NCBI RefSeq assembly: GCF_000512895.1
Contig: NZ_CP007033.1
Span: 1,909,001 to 1,973,000 of the forward strand
Origin: Dehalobacter restrictus DSM 9455
Lineage (GTDB): Bacteria > Bacillota > Desulfitobacteriia > Desulfitobacteriales > Syntrophobotulaceae
DNA length: 64,000 nt
Direction: 5' to 3'
In this document: piece by piece, positions 27,975-36,621 of the stretch
How positions within the stretch are numbered: the stretch's first letter is position 1
Layout of the letters: each line of letters begins with the position of its first letter
Notes under the pieces: generated by a model
Told to the model about the DNA's origin: nothing
Database searches by the model: none
The model's input: only the letters and a program-made list of their open reading frames with translations
Position numbers and translations under genes: made by a program

Positions 27975-28889
27975 TTAGGAAGCAGCGGAATCGCTTCTCT
28001 TTTTGGTTTGTTTTGCTTTATTTCTTTCAAGATACAGTTCATCCAGATATTTTTCAAACTTGTCCCCAAGATTCGGGGATTCCAGTGCAAATTCAACCGT
28101 CGCCTTTAAGTAGCCAAGCTTATCGCCTGCATCGTACCGTTTTCCTTCTAAGAGGCAAGCGTATACTTGTTCATGTTTGCTTTGCGCCCGCAGCGCATCT
28201 GTAAGCTGGATTTCCCCTCCTGCCCCAGCCGGGATTTTTTCAAGATATTCAAATATTGAAGCGTTGATCAAATACCTGCCCATAATAGCGAGCCTGGAAG
28301 GAGCGATCAACGCAGATGGTTTTTCAACCAAGTCTTTAACTTCCCAGACATTTCCCCAGTTATCCTGCGGATCGACAATCCCGTATTTATGTACCTCACT
28401 ATGCGGTACTTCCTGAATGCCGATCACGGTCGAAGATGTCTCTAAGGCAACATCTATCAACTGTTTGATTGCCGGCACCTTGGACTTGATAATATCATCT
28501 CCTAGCAGGACTGCAAACGGATCCTTGCCCACAAAAGACCTGGCGCAAGAAATCGCATGTCCCAGCCCCAATGCTTCATTCTGCCTGATATAGTGAATGT
28601 TGGCTAAAGAGGAGAGATTCTTTATTTTTTCCAGGATTTCCAATTGACCATTCTTCTCCAGATGAGCTTCCAATTCAGGTGAGCGGTCATAGTAATCGAC
28701 AATGGACCCTTTTCCTCTGCCGATAATAATCAAGATATCTTCGATTCCGGAAGCAATCGCCTCATCTACAATATATTGAATGGTCGGCTTGTCAACAATC
28801 GGCAGCATCTCTTTCGGCAAAGATTTCGTCGCTGGCAGAAATCTGGTCCCCAGTCCTGCTGCAGGAATTACGGCTTTTGTAACTTTCAT
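27975..28889 (-). CDS. galU: UTP-glucose-1-phosphate uridylyltransferase
   Basis: 304 residues from ATG 28889, preceded by GGAGG at 8 bases; the open frame continues to 28925. The nucleotidyltransferase signature AAGLGTRFLPATKSLPKEML is at the N-terminus, followed by FAVLLGDDII, YGIVDP, VKDLVEKP and GKRYDAGDKLGYL. It makes UDP-glucose, the substrate of the UDP-glucose dehydrogenase at 50538-51856. It converges on the response regulator with only 5 bases between the stops. Confidence 0.96.
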   Translation of the reverse strand: MKVTKAVIPAAGLGTRFLPATKSLPKEMLPIVDKPTIQYIVDEAIASGIEDILIIIGRGKGSIVDYYDRSPELEAHLEKNGQLEILEKIKNLSSLANIHYIRQNEALGLGHAISCARSFVGKDPFAVLLGDDIIKSKVPAIKQLIDVALETSSTVIGIQEVPHSEVHKYGIVDPQDNWGNVWEVKDLVEKPSALIAPSRLAIMGRYLINASIFEYLEKIPAGAGGEIQLTDALRAQSKHEQVYACLLEGKRYDAGDKLGYLKATVEFALESPNLGDKFEKYLDELYLERNKAKQTKKRSDSAAS

Positions 28890-29134
28890 GGATGAAACCT
28901 CCAAATATAAAAATAAAAATATCATTTATATACGTGAATTGGAAAATTAAATTCCAGTCCAGCCAAACCCTAACTGGAACTTACCATTGCAAAGATAGTG
29001 CTGGAAATTACTCTTCCAAATACCTCGTCAACCGGTTGAAACCAACCAATGGTTATCTTAAAATATAGTTACTTTACTTCCGCGTAGGATAGGGCAACAC
29101 TGAGGAGTGACCCGAGCGGCGCGGAAGGTTTGCG

Positions 29135-29177
29135 GGAAGGCAGCCCATATCGTGCTGTCTTTTTTTGCTGCCTTTCC
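29135..29177 (+). other. terminator-like hairpin with alternative pairing
   Basis: GGCAGC at 29139-29144 can pair with GCTGTC at 29154-29159, which is followed by seven T. Alternatively GGAAGGCAGC at 29135-29144 pairs with GCTGCCTTTCC at 29167-29177, swallowing the T run. The region is GC-rich relative to its surroundings. It may be a transcriptional barrier at the end of a mobile element or part of a structured RNA; function unknown. Confidence 0.4.
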
Positions 29178-29243
29178 GGAAACAAAAGCGATAAACCTCG
29201 GGGTCAAGGGGCAGAGCCCCTTGGGTTATACTTGAGATTCAGC

Positions 29244-30606
29244 AGCATTCCGGATGGTGTTCTTTACCAGGGAGGATTATCATCATGGCAAAGAATACTC
29301 ATTTAACATTGGATGAAAGGATCTCTATCCAGTCCTTAGTATCAGCCGGAGCAAAATTCACTGCTATTGGAGCGGAATTAGGAAAAGATCCGTCTACTAT
29401 ATCAAAGGAAATCCGCAATCACTACAAGGTAGCGGAGAAGGCTTCATTTAATCCCTGTATGCATCGTAAGGCTTGTAAGCATCATTCAGACTTATGTCGG
29501 GCATGCAGACAACGTTGGAGCAAAGATTGCCGCAAATGTGATTATGAAAAATGTCACACTATCTGCCCTGACTTTAAAGAACTTATCTGTCTTAAACTGA
29601 GAAAGCCTCCATATGTCTGCAATGGCTGTAATGAACGCCACAGCTGCAAGCTTCGCCGACATCTCTATGATGCTAAGTATGCTCAGGCTGAGTATGAATC
29701 TGTCCGCAGCGAAAGCAGACAAGGCTTTGCAATCACTTCGGATGAGCTTGCCAGAATAGATAGGATTGTCTCTCCGCTGGTCAAGCAGGGACAGTCTGTT
29801 CATCAGATCTGTGTCAATAATGGTGACGCGATCATGCTCGATGAAAAGACAATCTATAACTACATTGATGCAGGACTCCTTTCTGTCGGAAATATTGACC
29901 TTCCAAGGAAGGTAAGGTACAGAGTACGAAAGAAGAAAAAACCTGTGAAGGTCGATAAGCAGTGTCATAAGGGCAGAACCTATGATGATTTTCTTGAATA
30001 CATGGAAGCCAACCGAGATATAGCTGTTGTTGAGATGGACTCGGTTGAAGGCCGTAAGGGTGGCAAAGTATTCATGACGCTGTATTTCAGAAACTGTAGC
30101 CTGATGCTGACGTTCATTCGCGATGCCAATACGGCTAGAACCGTCACTGACAAGATTAACTATTTGTATGAGACTTTGGGACACGATGCATTTGTTAAGC
30201 TGTTCCCAGTAATACTTACAGACCGTGGAAGTGAGTTTACGGATCCGTTATCCATTGAATTCACGGAAGACAAGGTTCGCCGTACACATGTGTTTTACTG
30301 CGATCCACAGCGCTCTGATCAGAAAGGAGGCATCGAGGTTACCCATGAATTCATCAGAAGAGTCCTGCCGAAAGGCACTTCCTTTGACAGCCTAGATCAA
30401 GCAGATGTCTCTCTAATGATGAGCCATATCAATTCATACAAAAGAAAAAAGCTGGGCAACCAGTCCGCCAACCAGTTGTTCAGCCTTTTCAATGGGGGAG
30501 ATATCTTGCCTATGCTTGTCATACAAGACATCCCTGCTAATGAAATTAATCTAACACCATTGCTGCTGAAGAAATAACAACAGACAGAACACCATCCGGG
30601 CTTTGT
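29244..30606 (+). mobile_element. IS30-family insertion sequence
   Basis: Terminal inverted repeats GCATTCCGGATGGTGTTCT (left, from about 29245) and AGAACACCATCCGGGCTTTG (right, 30587-30606) bracket one transposase gene. The copy looks intact: full-length frame, ribosome binding site GGGAGG and both ends present. Exact outer ends and target duplication could not be fixed because it sits in degenerate sequence. Confidence 0.8.
29285..30577 (+). CDS. IS30-family transposase
   Basis: 430 residues. N-terminal helix-turn-helix typical of IS30 (HLTLDERISIQSLVSAGAKF ... DPSTISKEIRNH), then a Cys-rich insertion (about 58-120, with many CxxC pairs such as CRACRQ and CNGCNERHSC) that could bind zinc, then the DDE integrase core: VVEMDSVEGRKG (first Asp), PVILTDRGSEF (second Asp) and a late Glu in GGIEVTHEFIRRVLPKGTSF. 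The Cys-rich segment marks the IS30 branch frequent in Firmicutes. Confidence 0.93.
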   Translation: MAKNTHLTLDERISIQSLVSAGAKFTAIGAELGKDPSTISKEIRNHYKVAEKASFNPCMHRKACKHHSDLCRACRQRWSKDCRKCDYEKCHTICPDFKELICLKLRKPPYVCNGCNERHSCKLRRHLYDAKYAQAEYESVRSESRQGFAITSDELARIDRIVSPLVKQGQSVHQICVNNGDAIMLDEKTIYNYIDAGLLSVGNIDLPRKVRYRVRKKKKPVKVDKQCHKGRTYDDFLEYMEANRDIAVVEMDSVEGRKGGKVFMTLYFRNCSLMLTFIRDANTARTVTDKINYLYETLGHDAFVKLFPVILTDRGSEFTDPLSIEFTEDKVRRTHVFYCDPQRSDQKGGIEVTHEFIRRVLPKGTSFDSLDQADVSLMMSHINSYKRKKLGNQSANQLFSLFNGGDILPMLVIQDIPANEINLTPLLLKK

Positions 30607-31193
30607 AGAATAATACCCGATCGGGGGTGGAATTTAATTTTGCGAAAAAAGCGAGTTAAATTCGACCTCCGCTTGGTGTGCGTCAATTTTGAGCTGAGTG
30701 TTCGATTAATGTAATGCTATCACGGCTGGTGCCGGTTATGCAATCTATTTGGTTTAGTAACTTCCGGTTTGGAATCGTAAATTCCGGAAAATCGCGGATT
30801 TTTAGATGACTAGAATTTACTCTTGCAACAGGTGTGCTGAACTAGAATTTACAAATGCAAACTGGAAGTCAGGTTTCCAATTCACCTATCATTTATATAT
30901 TCAAGCTAAATTTCGAGTTATATACTTATAATGCCATAAATTAATAAATATTTCCAGATATTTATATTCTTAACATAAATGTTGGTCAAACTTCACATCC
31001 GTATCAAAAGTCGTTAAAGTTAGTTTTAGGAGTGCTGCAAAAGGCTTTAAGGCGTTCAAGACTTCTACGGAGCCAGGATAAATTGTGCATGAAATGTCTT
31101 CCTGTAATCATCCACTGATGAATGCCAAGCTACCGAACGGTTATTGAAGAGATTTTATCGCTTTCCTGAAAAGGGTTTAGCTGCCGGTCATTT

Positions 31194-32945
31194 TTATTCT
31201 TCTTTATGATCCTCCTCTTGTCGTAAATATTTTAATTTTGATTCAACGAAGACATTTCCGTTATCTATCTTCAAAATCCGCGAACACATCTTTAATGCCG
31301 TCTGACGATGGGTAATGAGCAGACAAGTGCTCCTGCTGCTAAAATTTTGAATAGCCTTGAGTACTTCCAACTCTGTTTCCATGTCCAGGGCAGACGTCGC
31401 TTCGTCCAGAATCATCACAGGGGCTTTTTTTAAGAAGGCCCTGGCAATCGCGATTCGTTGCGCTTGTCCCTCGGAAAGACCATGCCCGTCCTCTCCGATG
31501 ACCGTATTGACTCCATGCGGCAGCTCTTGGATAAAGTCCAAAGCACATGCAGCCTGAAGGGCAGTTTCCATCTCTTCCGCCGTCGCACTGAGTTTGCCGC
31601 TCCGCAGGTTGTCGGCAATGGTCCCACTGAACAATGTATTTCCTTGCGGAACATAGGTAATCCAATCCCGGGTCACAGCAGTAATTTCATATTTCCGACC
31701 GATCGCATCTGTAAAATAGACCTCGCCATCCGAAGGTCTGACCAAAGCCAGCAGAAGCCTGATCAACGTCGTTTTTCCGACCCCCGAAGACCCTACCAAG
31801 GCTACCATCTCACCGGGTGCTATATCCACCGAAATCTTATCCAAGACCGGTTTTTCTTTCTCATCTGAATAATAGAAGCTAACCTGACGGAAACGAATAC
31901 CGACATCCTTCTCTTGCGGGACCTGCCCTTCCCGCCTCTCCATTTGGATCTTTTCCAGTTCCTGCAGTCGCTCCGTTGACGCCAGCATCGCGATGATTTG
32001 CGGAAAGGCCCTGGCCAAGCTGACAAAAGGCCCTTGAACTTGCTGAACCAATGTCAGAAAAGCAGTCAATGTCCCATAGGAGATTGCCTTTTGAGACAAA
32101 CGGACGATCCCCCAGCCAAACGCAACCAGGTAACCTGTCCAATATCCCAGCGAAATGATCGTATTGGCAGATAAGGTCGTCTTGTTTCTCTGAATCACCC
32201 ACTTCATACGGTTTTGATGCAATCCCTGCAAGGTATCTGTATTTCTGTTTTCCAACCGAAACGCTTTCGTAATGATGAAATTTTGGATGGCTTCCTGAAT
32301 AAACGAGCGGTAGATACTCTCCGATTCCTGCACTTTATGATTCAAGTTCTTCATCTTTCGGCCCCAGATCCGGCTGAACAACACGGTCGAAGGTCCCAGT
32401 ATGAACGCAATTACTGCCAATCGCGGCTCATAATAAAGCAAGGTTACAAAAGAACCCACTAACTGCACGCCTAATGCCACAATACCCGGGATCACACTAA
32501 TAATACAACTGGAGATGTTATTGACATCACTTGTCAACCGTGTCATCAGATCCCCGCTATGATAGTTCGAAAGCGGCAGCCATTCTGTCACCATCATCCT
32601 TTTGAAAAAACGCTGCCTCAGGGCGTTGGAAAAGCCTTCGCTGACGCGTACAGAAAGCAGTGACCCGGCAATCGATAACATGATATTAAGAAGTATCGCA
32701 CCGCCTAAAGCAGCACCGGCCATACCGGCATAAGCCAGTTCTCCTGCAATCGCGTAGTCAATCATATGCTTGGAGAGTATGGCGTTTGCAACACCGAAAA
32801 GTGCCCCTGTCGAAGTAATCAGCAGAATGACGATGAGCCTGGGAAGAAAGGGGAGAACATCCGGTTTTATCCAGCGAACAAAAACTATTCCTTTTTTAAT
32901 TTCATCTTGAATAATCATTCTTTTCTCCTGATATTTTGGGAACAT
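31194..32945 (-). CDS. ABC exporter, fused permease and ATPase
   Basis: A 583-residue half-transporter: six TM helices in residues 1-320 and a nucleotide-binding domain at about 345-575 with Walker A VGSSGVGKTTL, Q-loop YVPQGN, signature LSEGQAQRIAIARAF, Walker B VMILDEATSALD and H-loop LLITHRQ. There is no N-terminal C39 peptidase, so any leader removal would need a separate protease such as the S26 enzyme at 35175. It lies at the edge of the RiPP-type locus, divergent from a c-di-GMP-controlled gene; export of the modified peptide is plausible but not shown. Confidence 0.9.
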   Translation of the reverse strand: MFPKYQEKRMIIQDEIKKGIVFVRWIKPDVLPFLPRLIVILLITSTGALFGVANAILSKHMIDYAIAGELAYAGMAGAALGGAILLNIMLSIAGSLLSVRVSEGFSNALRQRFFKRMMVTEWLPLSNYHSGDLMTRLTSDVNNISSCIISVIPGIVALGVQLVGSFVTLLYYEPRLAVIAFILGPSTVLFSRIWGRKMKNLNHKVQESESIYRSFIQEAIQNFIITKAFRLENRNTDTLQGLHQNRMKWVIQRNKTTLSANTIISLGYWTGYLVAFGWGIVRLSQKAISYGTLTAFLTLVQQVQGPFVSLARAFPQIIAMLASTERLQELEKIQMERREGQVPQEKDVGIRFRQVSFYYSDEKEKPVLDKISVDIAPGEMVALVGSSGVGKTTLIRLLLALVRPSDGEVYFTDAIGRKYEITAVTRDWITYVPQGNTLFSGTIADNLRSGKLSATAEEMETALQAACALDFIQELPHGVNTVIGEDGHGLSEGQAQRIAIARAFLKKAPVMILDEATSALDMETELEVLKAIQNFSSRSTCLLITHRQTALKMCSRILKIDNGNVFVESKLKYLRQEEDHKEE

Positions 32946-33211
32946 ACTATTATAGTGCCATAGTTCCGTTAAAATTTCTACTTGATAATTCTTTTTATGT
33001 AATATTCGCTAAGATATTATCTTTTTTTAAATAGGACAAAATCCCAATACCCTAGTCCGTTTATCCTATTGAATTTTGTCATTCGGCTTGATATAGTAAC
33101 TTTAAGTAAGTTTATTACAAAAAATACATAAATTTAACAAAATAACGTAAATTATCGCGTTATTTTCCAACTGGGAATAAAATAGGAGATGAAAGGAATG
33201 ATCTACAAAAC

Positions 33212-33296
33212 ATTTGCTCAAGGCAAAACAGTCGAAAGGCTGTGGCGCAAAGCTAAAGGGTCTAAGGGGATTCCCTATGACAGCCAGTTGCCAAAT
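33212..33296 (+). promoter_or_regulatory. c-di-GMP-I (GEMM) riboswitch aptamer
   Basis: Recognisable GEMM-I core in order: P1 strand atttg, GGCAAAACAG, the tetraloop stem CAGTCGAAAGGCTG, GGCGCAAAGCTA (conserved GCAAAGC), GGGTCTAAGGGG, then ATGACAGCCAGTTGCC and the P1 closing strand caaat. It lies 120 bases before the ATG of the secreted protein at 33416 and is followed by its own terminator, so it is probably a transcriptional switch responding to cyclic di-GMP. Confidence 0.9.
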
Positions 33297-33356
33297 TAGT
33301 TTTTATATAGTCATCTGTTTTTTCAGCTAGAATGAATATAAAAAAACTAAGCTGGC

Positions 33357-33390
33357 GGCAGCTGGGGAACCAGTTGCTTTTTGTATTTTT
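33357..33390 (+). terminator. riboswitch expression-platform terminator
   Basis: GGCAGCTGG (33357-33365), loop GGAA, CCAGTTGCT (33370-33378), then TTTTGTATTTTT. The aptamer's 3' strand CCAGTTGCC (33284-33292) is almost identical to the terminator's 3' arm, so GGCAGCTGG can pair with either one. That is the layout of a mutually exclusive terminator/antiterminator. It ends 26 bases before the ATG. Confidence 0.75.
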
Positions 33391-33415
33391 ATCTAGTTTG
33401 GAAAGGAAGAGACCA

Positions 33416-35122
33416 ATGATTAAGAAACGTATCACAAAAATCGCCGCTGGAATCTTCAGCTTCACACTTATTGTGAACACGTGCTTCGCTGTTCATACCG
33501 ACAAAATGGTTTCTGCTGCGACTACAGTTAAAGATGTAACCCCCCAGGTGGAATTACTGGGAAACCCGTTCAACAAAGCTACTTTTGCCAAGAATGTCTG
33601 GGACATGCAGGTCTATAACAACCGTATTTATCTCGCCCATGGTGATTTTAATACGAACGCCGGTCCGATCCCGGTCATCTACTATGAGCCATCCGCCCAA
33701 AAATTCATCACGCAATATACCGTTGATGAAGAGGAAATCGCCCAATATAAAGTACTGGACGGCAAACTCTACATCCCTGGCACCGATTCACGGGGAGATT
33801 GGAACAATGGCAATTTCTATACCCTTGAAGATAATGACCAATGGCTCAAAAACGCAACCATTCCGAATGCACTTCATGTTTTCGACATGGCACTCTATAA
33901 CGGTCAGCTTTATGCAGCCTGCGGAACCAGTAAAACAGGTTGGGGCGAAGTTCTTGTCTCCAATGATATGGGGAAAACTTGGACCAGCCGGGTTCCTCTT
34001 GGCTTTACATTTTATGGTTCCTGGGCCACTTCCCTCTTTGAGTTGAATCAAACACTGTATGCTTCAGGAAAGATGATGTACATGAAGCCAACTTCGATCA
34101 CGACATCATACACCAAGTATGTCTCAATGCTTGGAATCACTGACAGCAGCTCCGCTAGACAGATCTATTCAACCAATTTCGCCAATGGCCTCACTTCGTC
34201 CTACGTCTACTATATGAAAAAACCTACAACCTTCCAAAATAAACTTGTATATCTAAATAACCGGATCACCACCTCTCACTGGCTTCCCGATTCTATGTAT
34301 ATTGCCAAAAGCATCAATGAATCCACAAAGGTGATATTCCCTGAGACTTCGGCTGTCCCTGCAGATCTGCTCATCAGAGGCAACAGTCTGTATGCGTTAA
34401 CCAATGTGAAAAATTCTGCCGGCAATTACACGAGTGTCGTCTACCAAACCACCGATCTTCAAACTTGGGACGAAGTATTCCGTTTTAATACAGACACCTT
34501 TGTCAGATCCTTTGAAGAAATGAATGGCGACTTTTACTTCGGTCTAGGCTGCGATTCCGCAACTGTGGCCGCTTCTACAGGCAATATCCTTAAGGTAGCT
34601 AGTTCTGCCTATCAGGACATCCCCCTAATTCCCGTAACCAACAATCCCTCAGCGAGTGAATTAACACCATCAACCGCTGAACTCACACAAACCATTCCTG
34701 CATCGGCTACAGCCCCTATTATTGTGGACAATACCGACAGCAGCTTTATGAGCAATTCCACTTGGACCATCTCTACACAATCCATCGGCTATTACGGCAG
34801 CAACATTCTTAATGACGGTACCGTCGGAGCCGATCAAGGCAAATGGGCCATGTGGGTTCCGACAATAACCGAGTCAGGAAACTATCAACTCTATATGAGA
34901 TGGACAGCAGATTCCACCAGGCCAGCTGCCGCCCCCCTCGAGATTAAATACAACGGTGGCATGGATACGAGCAAAACGGTCAATCAACAGGAAAGCAACG
35001 GTACCTGGGTCCTCATCGGCACCTATGCTTTATCCGCAGGAAGTGATCAATACATCAAGATACTCTGCTCTTCCCCAGGATATACTGCCGCTGATGCTGT
35101 AAAATTAGAAAAAGTGAACTGA
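33416..35122 (+). CDS. secreted propeller-like protein with golvesin-type C-terminal domain
   Basis: 568 residues from ATG 33416, preceded by AAAGGAAGAG; the frame opens at 33332. Signal peptide MIKKRITKIAAGIFSF plus a hydrophobic run, cleavage near VSAATT. Residues about 45-400 repeat motifs such as YNNRIYLAHGDF, YNGQLYAACGTS and GNSLYALTNV, as in beta-propeller or sialidase-like folds. The last 130 residues (IIVDNTDSSF ... YQLYMRWTADS ... AADAVKLEKVN) match the golvesin / xanthan-lyase-associated carbohydrate-binding domain. Expression should respond to c-di-GMP through the upstream riboswitch. Likely binds or cuts exopolysaccharide; no catalytic residues can be named. Confidence 0.8.
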   Translation: MIKKRITKIAAGIFSFTLIVNTCFAVHTDKMVSAATTVKDVTPQVELLGNPFNKATFAKNVWDMQVYNNRIYLAHGDFNTNAGPIPVIYYEPSAQKFITQYTVDEEEIAQYKVLDGKLYIPGTDSRGDWNNGNFYTLEDNDQWLKNATIPNALHVFDMALYNGQLYAACGTSKTGWGEVLVSNDMGKTWTSRVPLGFTFYGSWATSLFELNQTLYASGKMMYMKPTSITTSYTKYVSMLGITDSSSARQIYSTNFANGLTSSYVYYMKKPTTFQNKLVYLNNRITTSHWLPDSMYIAKSINESTKVIFPETSAVPADLLIRGNSLYALTNVKNSAGNYTSVVYQTTDLQTWDEVFRFNTDTFVRSFEEMNGDFYFGLGCDSATVAASTGNILKVASSAYQDIPLIPVTNNPSASELTPSTAELTQTIPASATAPIIVDNTDSSFMSNSTWTISTQSIGYYGSNILNDGTVGADQGKWAMWVPTITESGNYQLYMRWTADSTRPAAAPLEIKYNGGMDTSKTVNQQESNGTWVLIGTYALSAGSDQYIKILCSSPGYTAADAVKLEKVN

Positions 35123-35138
35123 TTTCAAGGAAATGAAT

Positions 35139-35181
35139 AATATAGACAAGCTTCGAGAAAAGCCCGAGGCTTGTCTATATT
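35139..35181. terminator. bidirectional terminator between convergent genes
   Basis: TATAGACAAGC at 35141-35151 pairs with GCTTGTCTATA at 35169-35179, extended by CTCG-type pairs near the loop, with A/T-rich flanks on both sides. It serves the plus-strand secreted protein and the minus-strand S26 peptidase gene, whose stop codon lies inside the stem. Confidence 0.75.
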
Positions 35182-35633
35182 AATTTACGGATTTTCCGGT
35201 ACACTTTCATGATGAAGTATCGGCAAGGCCTGAGAATCAGCCAAATATGAACCAGTGTCTTCAGCCTAAGATCAGAGCAAGGAATACGTTTGTCTTTCCG
35301 CCATATTGCGGGAACGACAGCGATGATTTGTTCCGGATACAGCGGACCTTCAATCCATTGCTGGGCATCCCCTACCATGAAAAAATGGTCTTTCTTCTTT
35401 TTAAGAACCCGATGCATGACATAATAGCTATTCATTCTGCGGATCAGGACAATATCTCCTCTTTTAATCTGGTCGAAGCTGCCCTGGGAGAATTCCACAC
35501 TATCGATTGCATCCCGCAAAAACGGAACCATGCTGCTGCCGGATACGGGAAGTCTGACATCCTGTCCCTGGCTGAGGAGATCCGAGACTACAGGAAACAA
35601 GCCATTGGCTTTCACTTTTTTCACTTGATGCAC
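35175..35633 (-). CDS. S24/S26-family peptidase of the RiPP-type locus
   Basis: 152 residues. SGSSMVPFL places the nucleophile at about Ser34, RGDIVLIRR follows, and YYVMHRVLKK places a histidine at about residue 74 where bacterial type-I signal peptidases have lysine. The protein therefore looks like the Ser-His SipW/ER type. MVGDAQQW matches the family's GD motif. A C-terminal hydrophobic, basic helix (VHIWLILRPCRYFIMKVYRKI) could anchor it to the membrane. GTG start at 35633 inside the end of the kinase gene (13-base overlap). Candidate leader peptidase for the small peptides upstream; this is inferred. Confidence 0.8.
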   Translation of the reverse strand: MHQVKKVKANGLFPVVSDLLSQGQDVRLPVSGSSMVPFLRDAIDSVEFSQGSFDQIKRGDIVLIRRMNSYYVMHRVLKKKKDHFFMVGDAQQWIEGPLYPEQIIAVVPAIWRKDKRIPCSDLRLKTLVHIWLILRPCRYFIMKVYRKIRKLI

Positions 35634-36514
35634 TGATATACCAACTCCACCGCCTCTTGATCCGGTCTGCAGCGCAGCAAATACACCGGTACGGAAGAGA
35701 CTATTTTCTCAAAGATACGCATCGCCTCGTTCATATGTTCCTGATCAAAAAACGGCAGGAAAGCTCTTGGCATGAACTGAATGATCGCCTCCCTGAGGTC
35801 CATCCTACGAATAGAATTCTCGGCTGCTTGTTCCAGAATAATCACTGCTGACAAGGGTGCAGAATCATTCGTATTAATATTTGATGACCCGCTCCAAGGG
35901 GTTCCATAGACAATCACATGGTCTTCCATAATCCGCACAGCAGGATTGTCATCGTTCAACACAAGCACATTCTCCTTATGTTCCTGCCAAAGCCTGGACT
36001 GTGTAGACTTCCCCGTTCCGGACGGCGCTGTAAACATGATTGCTTTATCCTGCCACTTTATCGCAGAAGCATGAATTACCAGTCCTTGTTGTTTTAACAA
36101 GGCATGCCTGAAGACAATCCCCATTAGGGTAAATGCTGTATGGCGCAGCTTCATTCGGACATAGGATTCTTCCAGCTCATTTTTTTCTTGAATTGCTGCA
36201 CAGGTTAGCCCAACATTTCGCCACGCGGCATCAATATCCAACAGTACAAGGATTTCCTCCACAGAGCCATATTTCCTTGTATAAAAATAAAACCCGGCTG
36301 CATTCGGTTTTTTAATACATTTATAACCGGAGCTCTCGTCAGAGAAATTTTCCCCTTGCGGCAAATCAATTTGTTCACTGGTTTGATAGGTAAAGCATAA
36401 ATCAGCGGCCTGAGGTTCCGACACATTGTAGTCAATTAGCCCTTCGAACAGCTCAGCGGGGGTGCTTTCATCCATGTGAATGACGAGTCCTGCGACTTGA
36501 TACTTGGGCAACAA
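35621..36514 (-). CDS. HprK-like kinase of the RiPP-type locus
   Basis: About 297 residues. The C-terminal half has the HPr-kinase P-loop FTAPSGTGKSTQSRLW (about 163-178), preceded by VIHASAIKW and followed by VLNDDNPAVR and YGTPWSG. The N-terminal half is a typical variable domain. Proteins of this fold act as peptide kinases in some lasso-peptide clusters. The frame opens at GTG 36520, but AAAGGAG overlaps that codon and suits TTG 36514. A second, ruined copy lies at 39167-42319. It follows the precursor-like peptides and overlaps the S26 gene. Confidence 0.82.
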   Translation of the reverse strand: MLPKYQVAGLVIHMDESTPAELFEGLIDYNVSEPQAADLCFTYQTSEQIDLPQGENFSDESSGYKCIKKPNAAGFYFYTRKYGSVEEILVLLDIDAAWRNVGLTCAAIQEKNELEESYVRMKLRHTAFTLMGIVFRHALLKQQGLVIHASAIKWQDKAIMFTAPSGTGKSTQSRLWQEHKENVLVLNDDNPAVRIMEDHVIVYGTPWSGSSNINTNDSAPLSAVIILEQAAENSIRRMDLREAIIQFMPRAFLPFFDQEHMNEAMRIFEKIVSSVPVYLLRCRPDQEAVELVYQCIK

Positions 36515-36552
36515 AAACACTCCTTTTGCAGGTATACCTTTTTAAACAACAG

Positions 36553-36593
36553 GATCGAAAAACAGAATAGCACATCCGTCAAAGGACATGCTA
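36553..36593 (-). terminator. attenuator between precursor peptides and kinase
   Basis: On the minus strand TAGCATGTCC pairs with GGATGTGCTA around TTTGAC (36568-36593), with two G-U pairs that would be mismatches on the other strand, and is followed by TTCTGTTTTTCG. The structure therefore belongs to the minus-strand RNA. It would let precursor transcripts exceed downstream enzyme transcripts, a common arrangement in RiPP operons. Confidence 0.6.
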
Positions 36594-36621
36594 TACGTAC
36601 TTCCATTTGGTACTGCTCGGC

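Larger units (their letters stand above)
28934..30885. mobile_element. decayed IS-like element carrying a nested IS30 copy
   Basis: The ends are inverted repeats: GTGAATTGGAAA at 28934-28945 and TTTCCAATTCAC at 30874-30885. The flanks carry the same 13-mer, TATCATTTATATA, at 28920-28932 and 30887-30899, one base outside each end. Inside each end are roughly 20-base motifs of the type CTGGAACTTACCATTGCAA (28974) and CTAGAATTTACTCTTGCAA (30810), reminiscent of the multiple transposase-binding repeats of IS21-like elements. No transposase of its own is left; the only gene inside belongs to the IS30-type element. The stretches 28946-29243 and 30608-30873 hold no gene I can support. Confidence 0.55.

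Noticed and set aside
33198-33299. 33-codon frame with a ribosome-binding-like site (MIYKTFAQGK...)
   Set aside because: It lies entirely over the GEMM-I aptamer; conservation there is explained by RNA structure.
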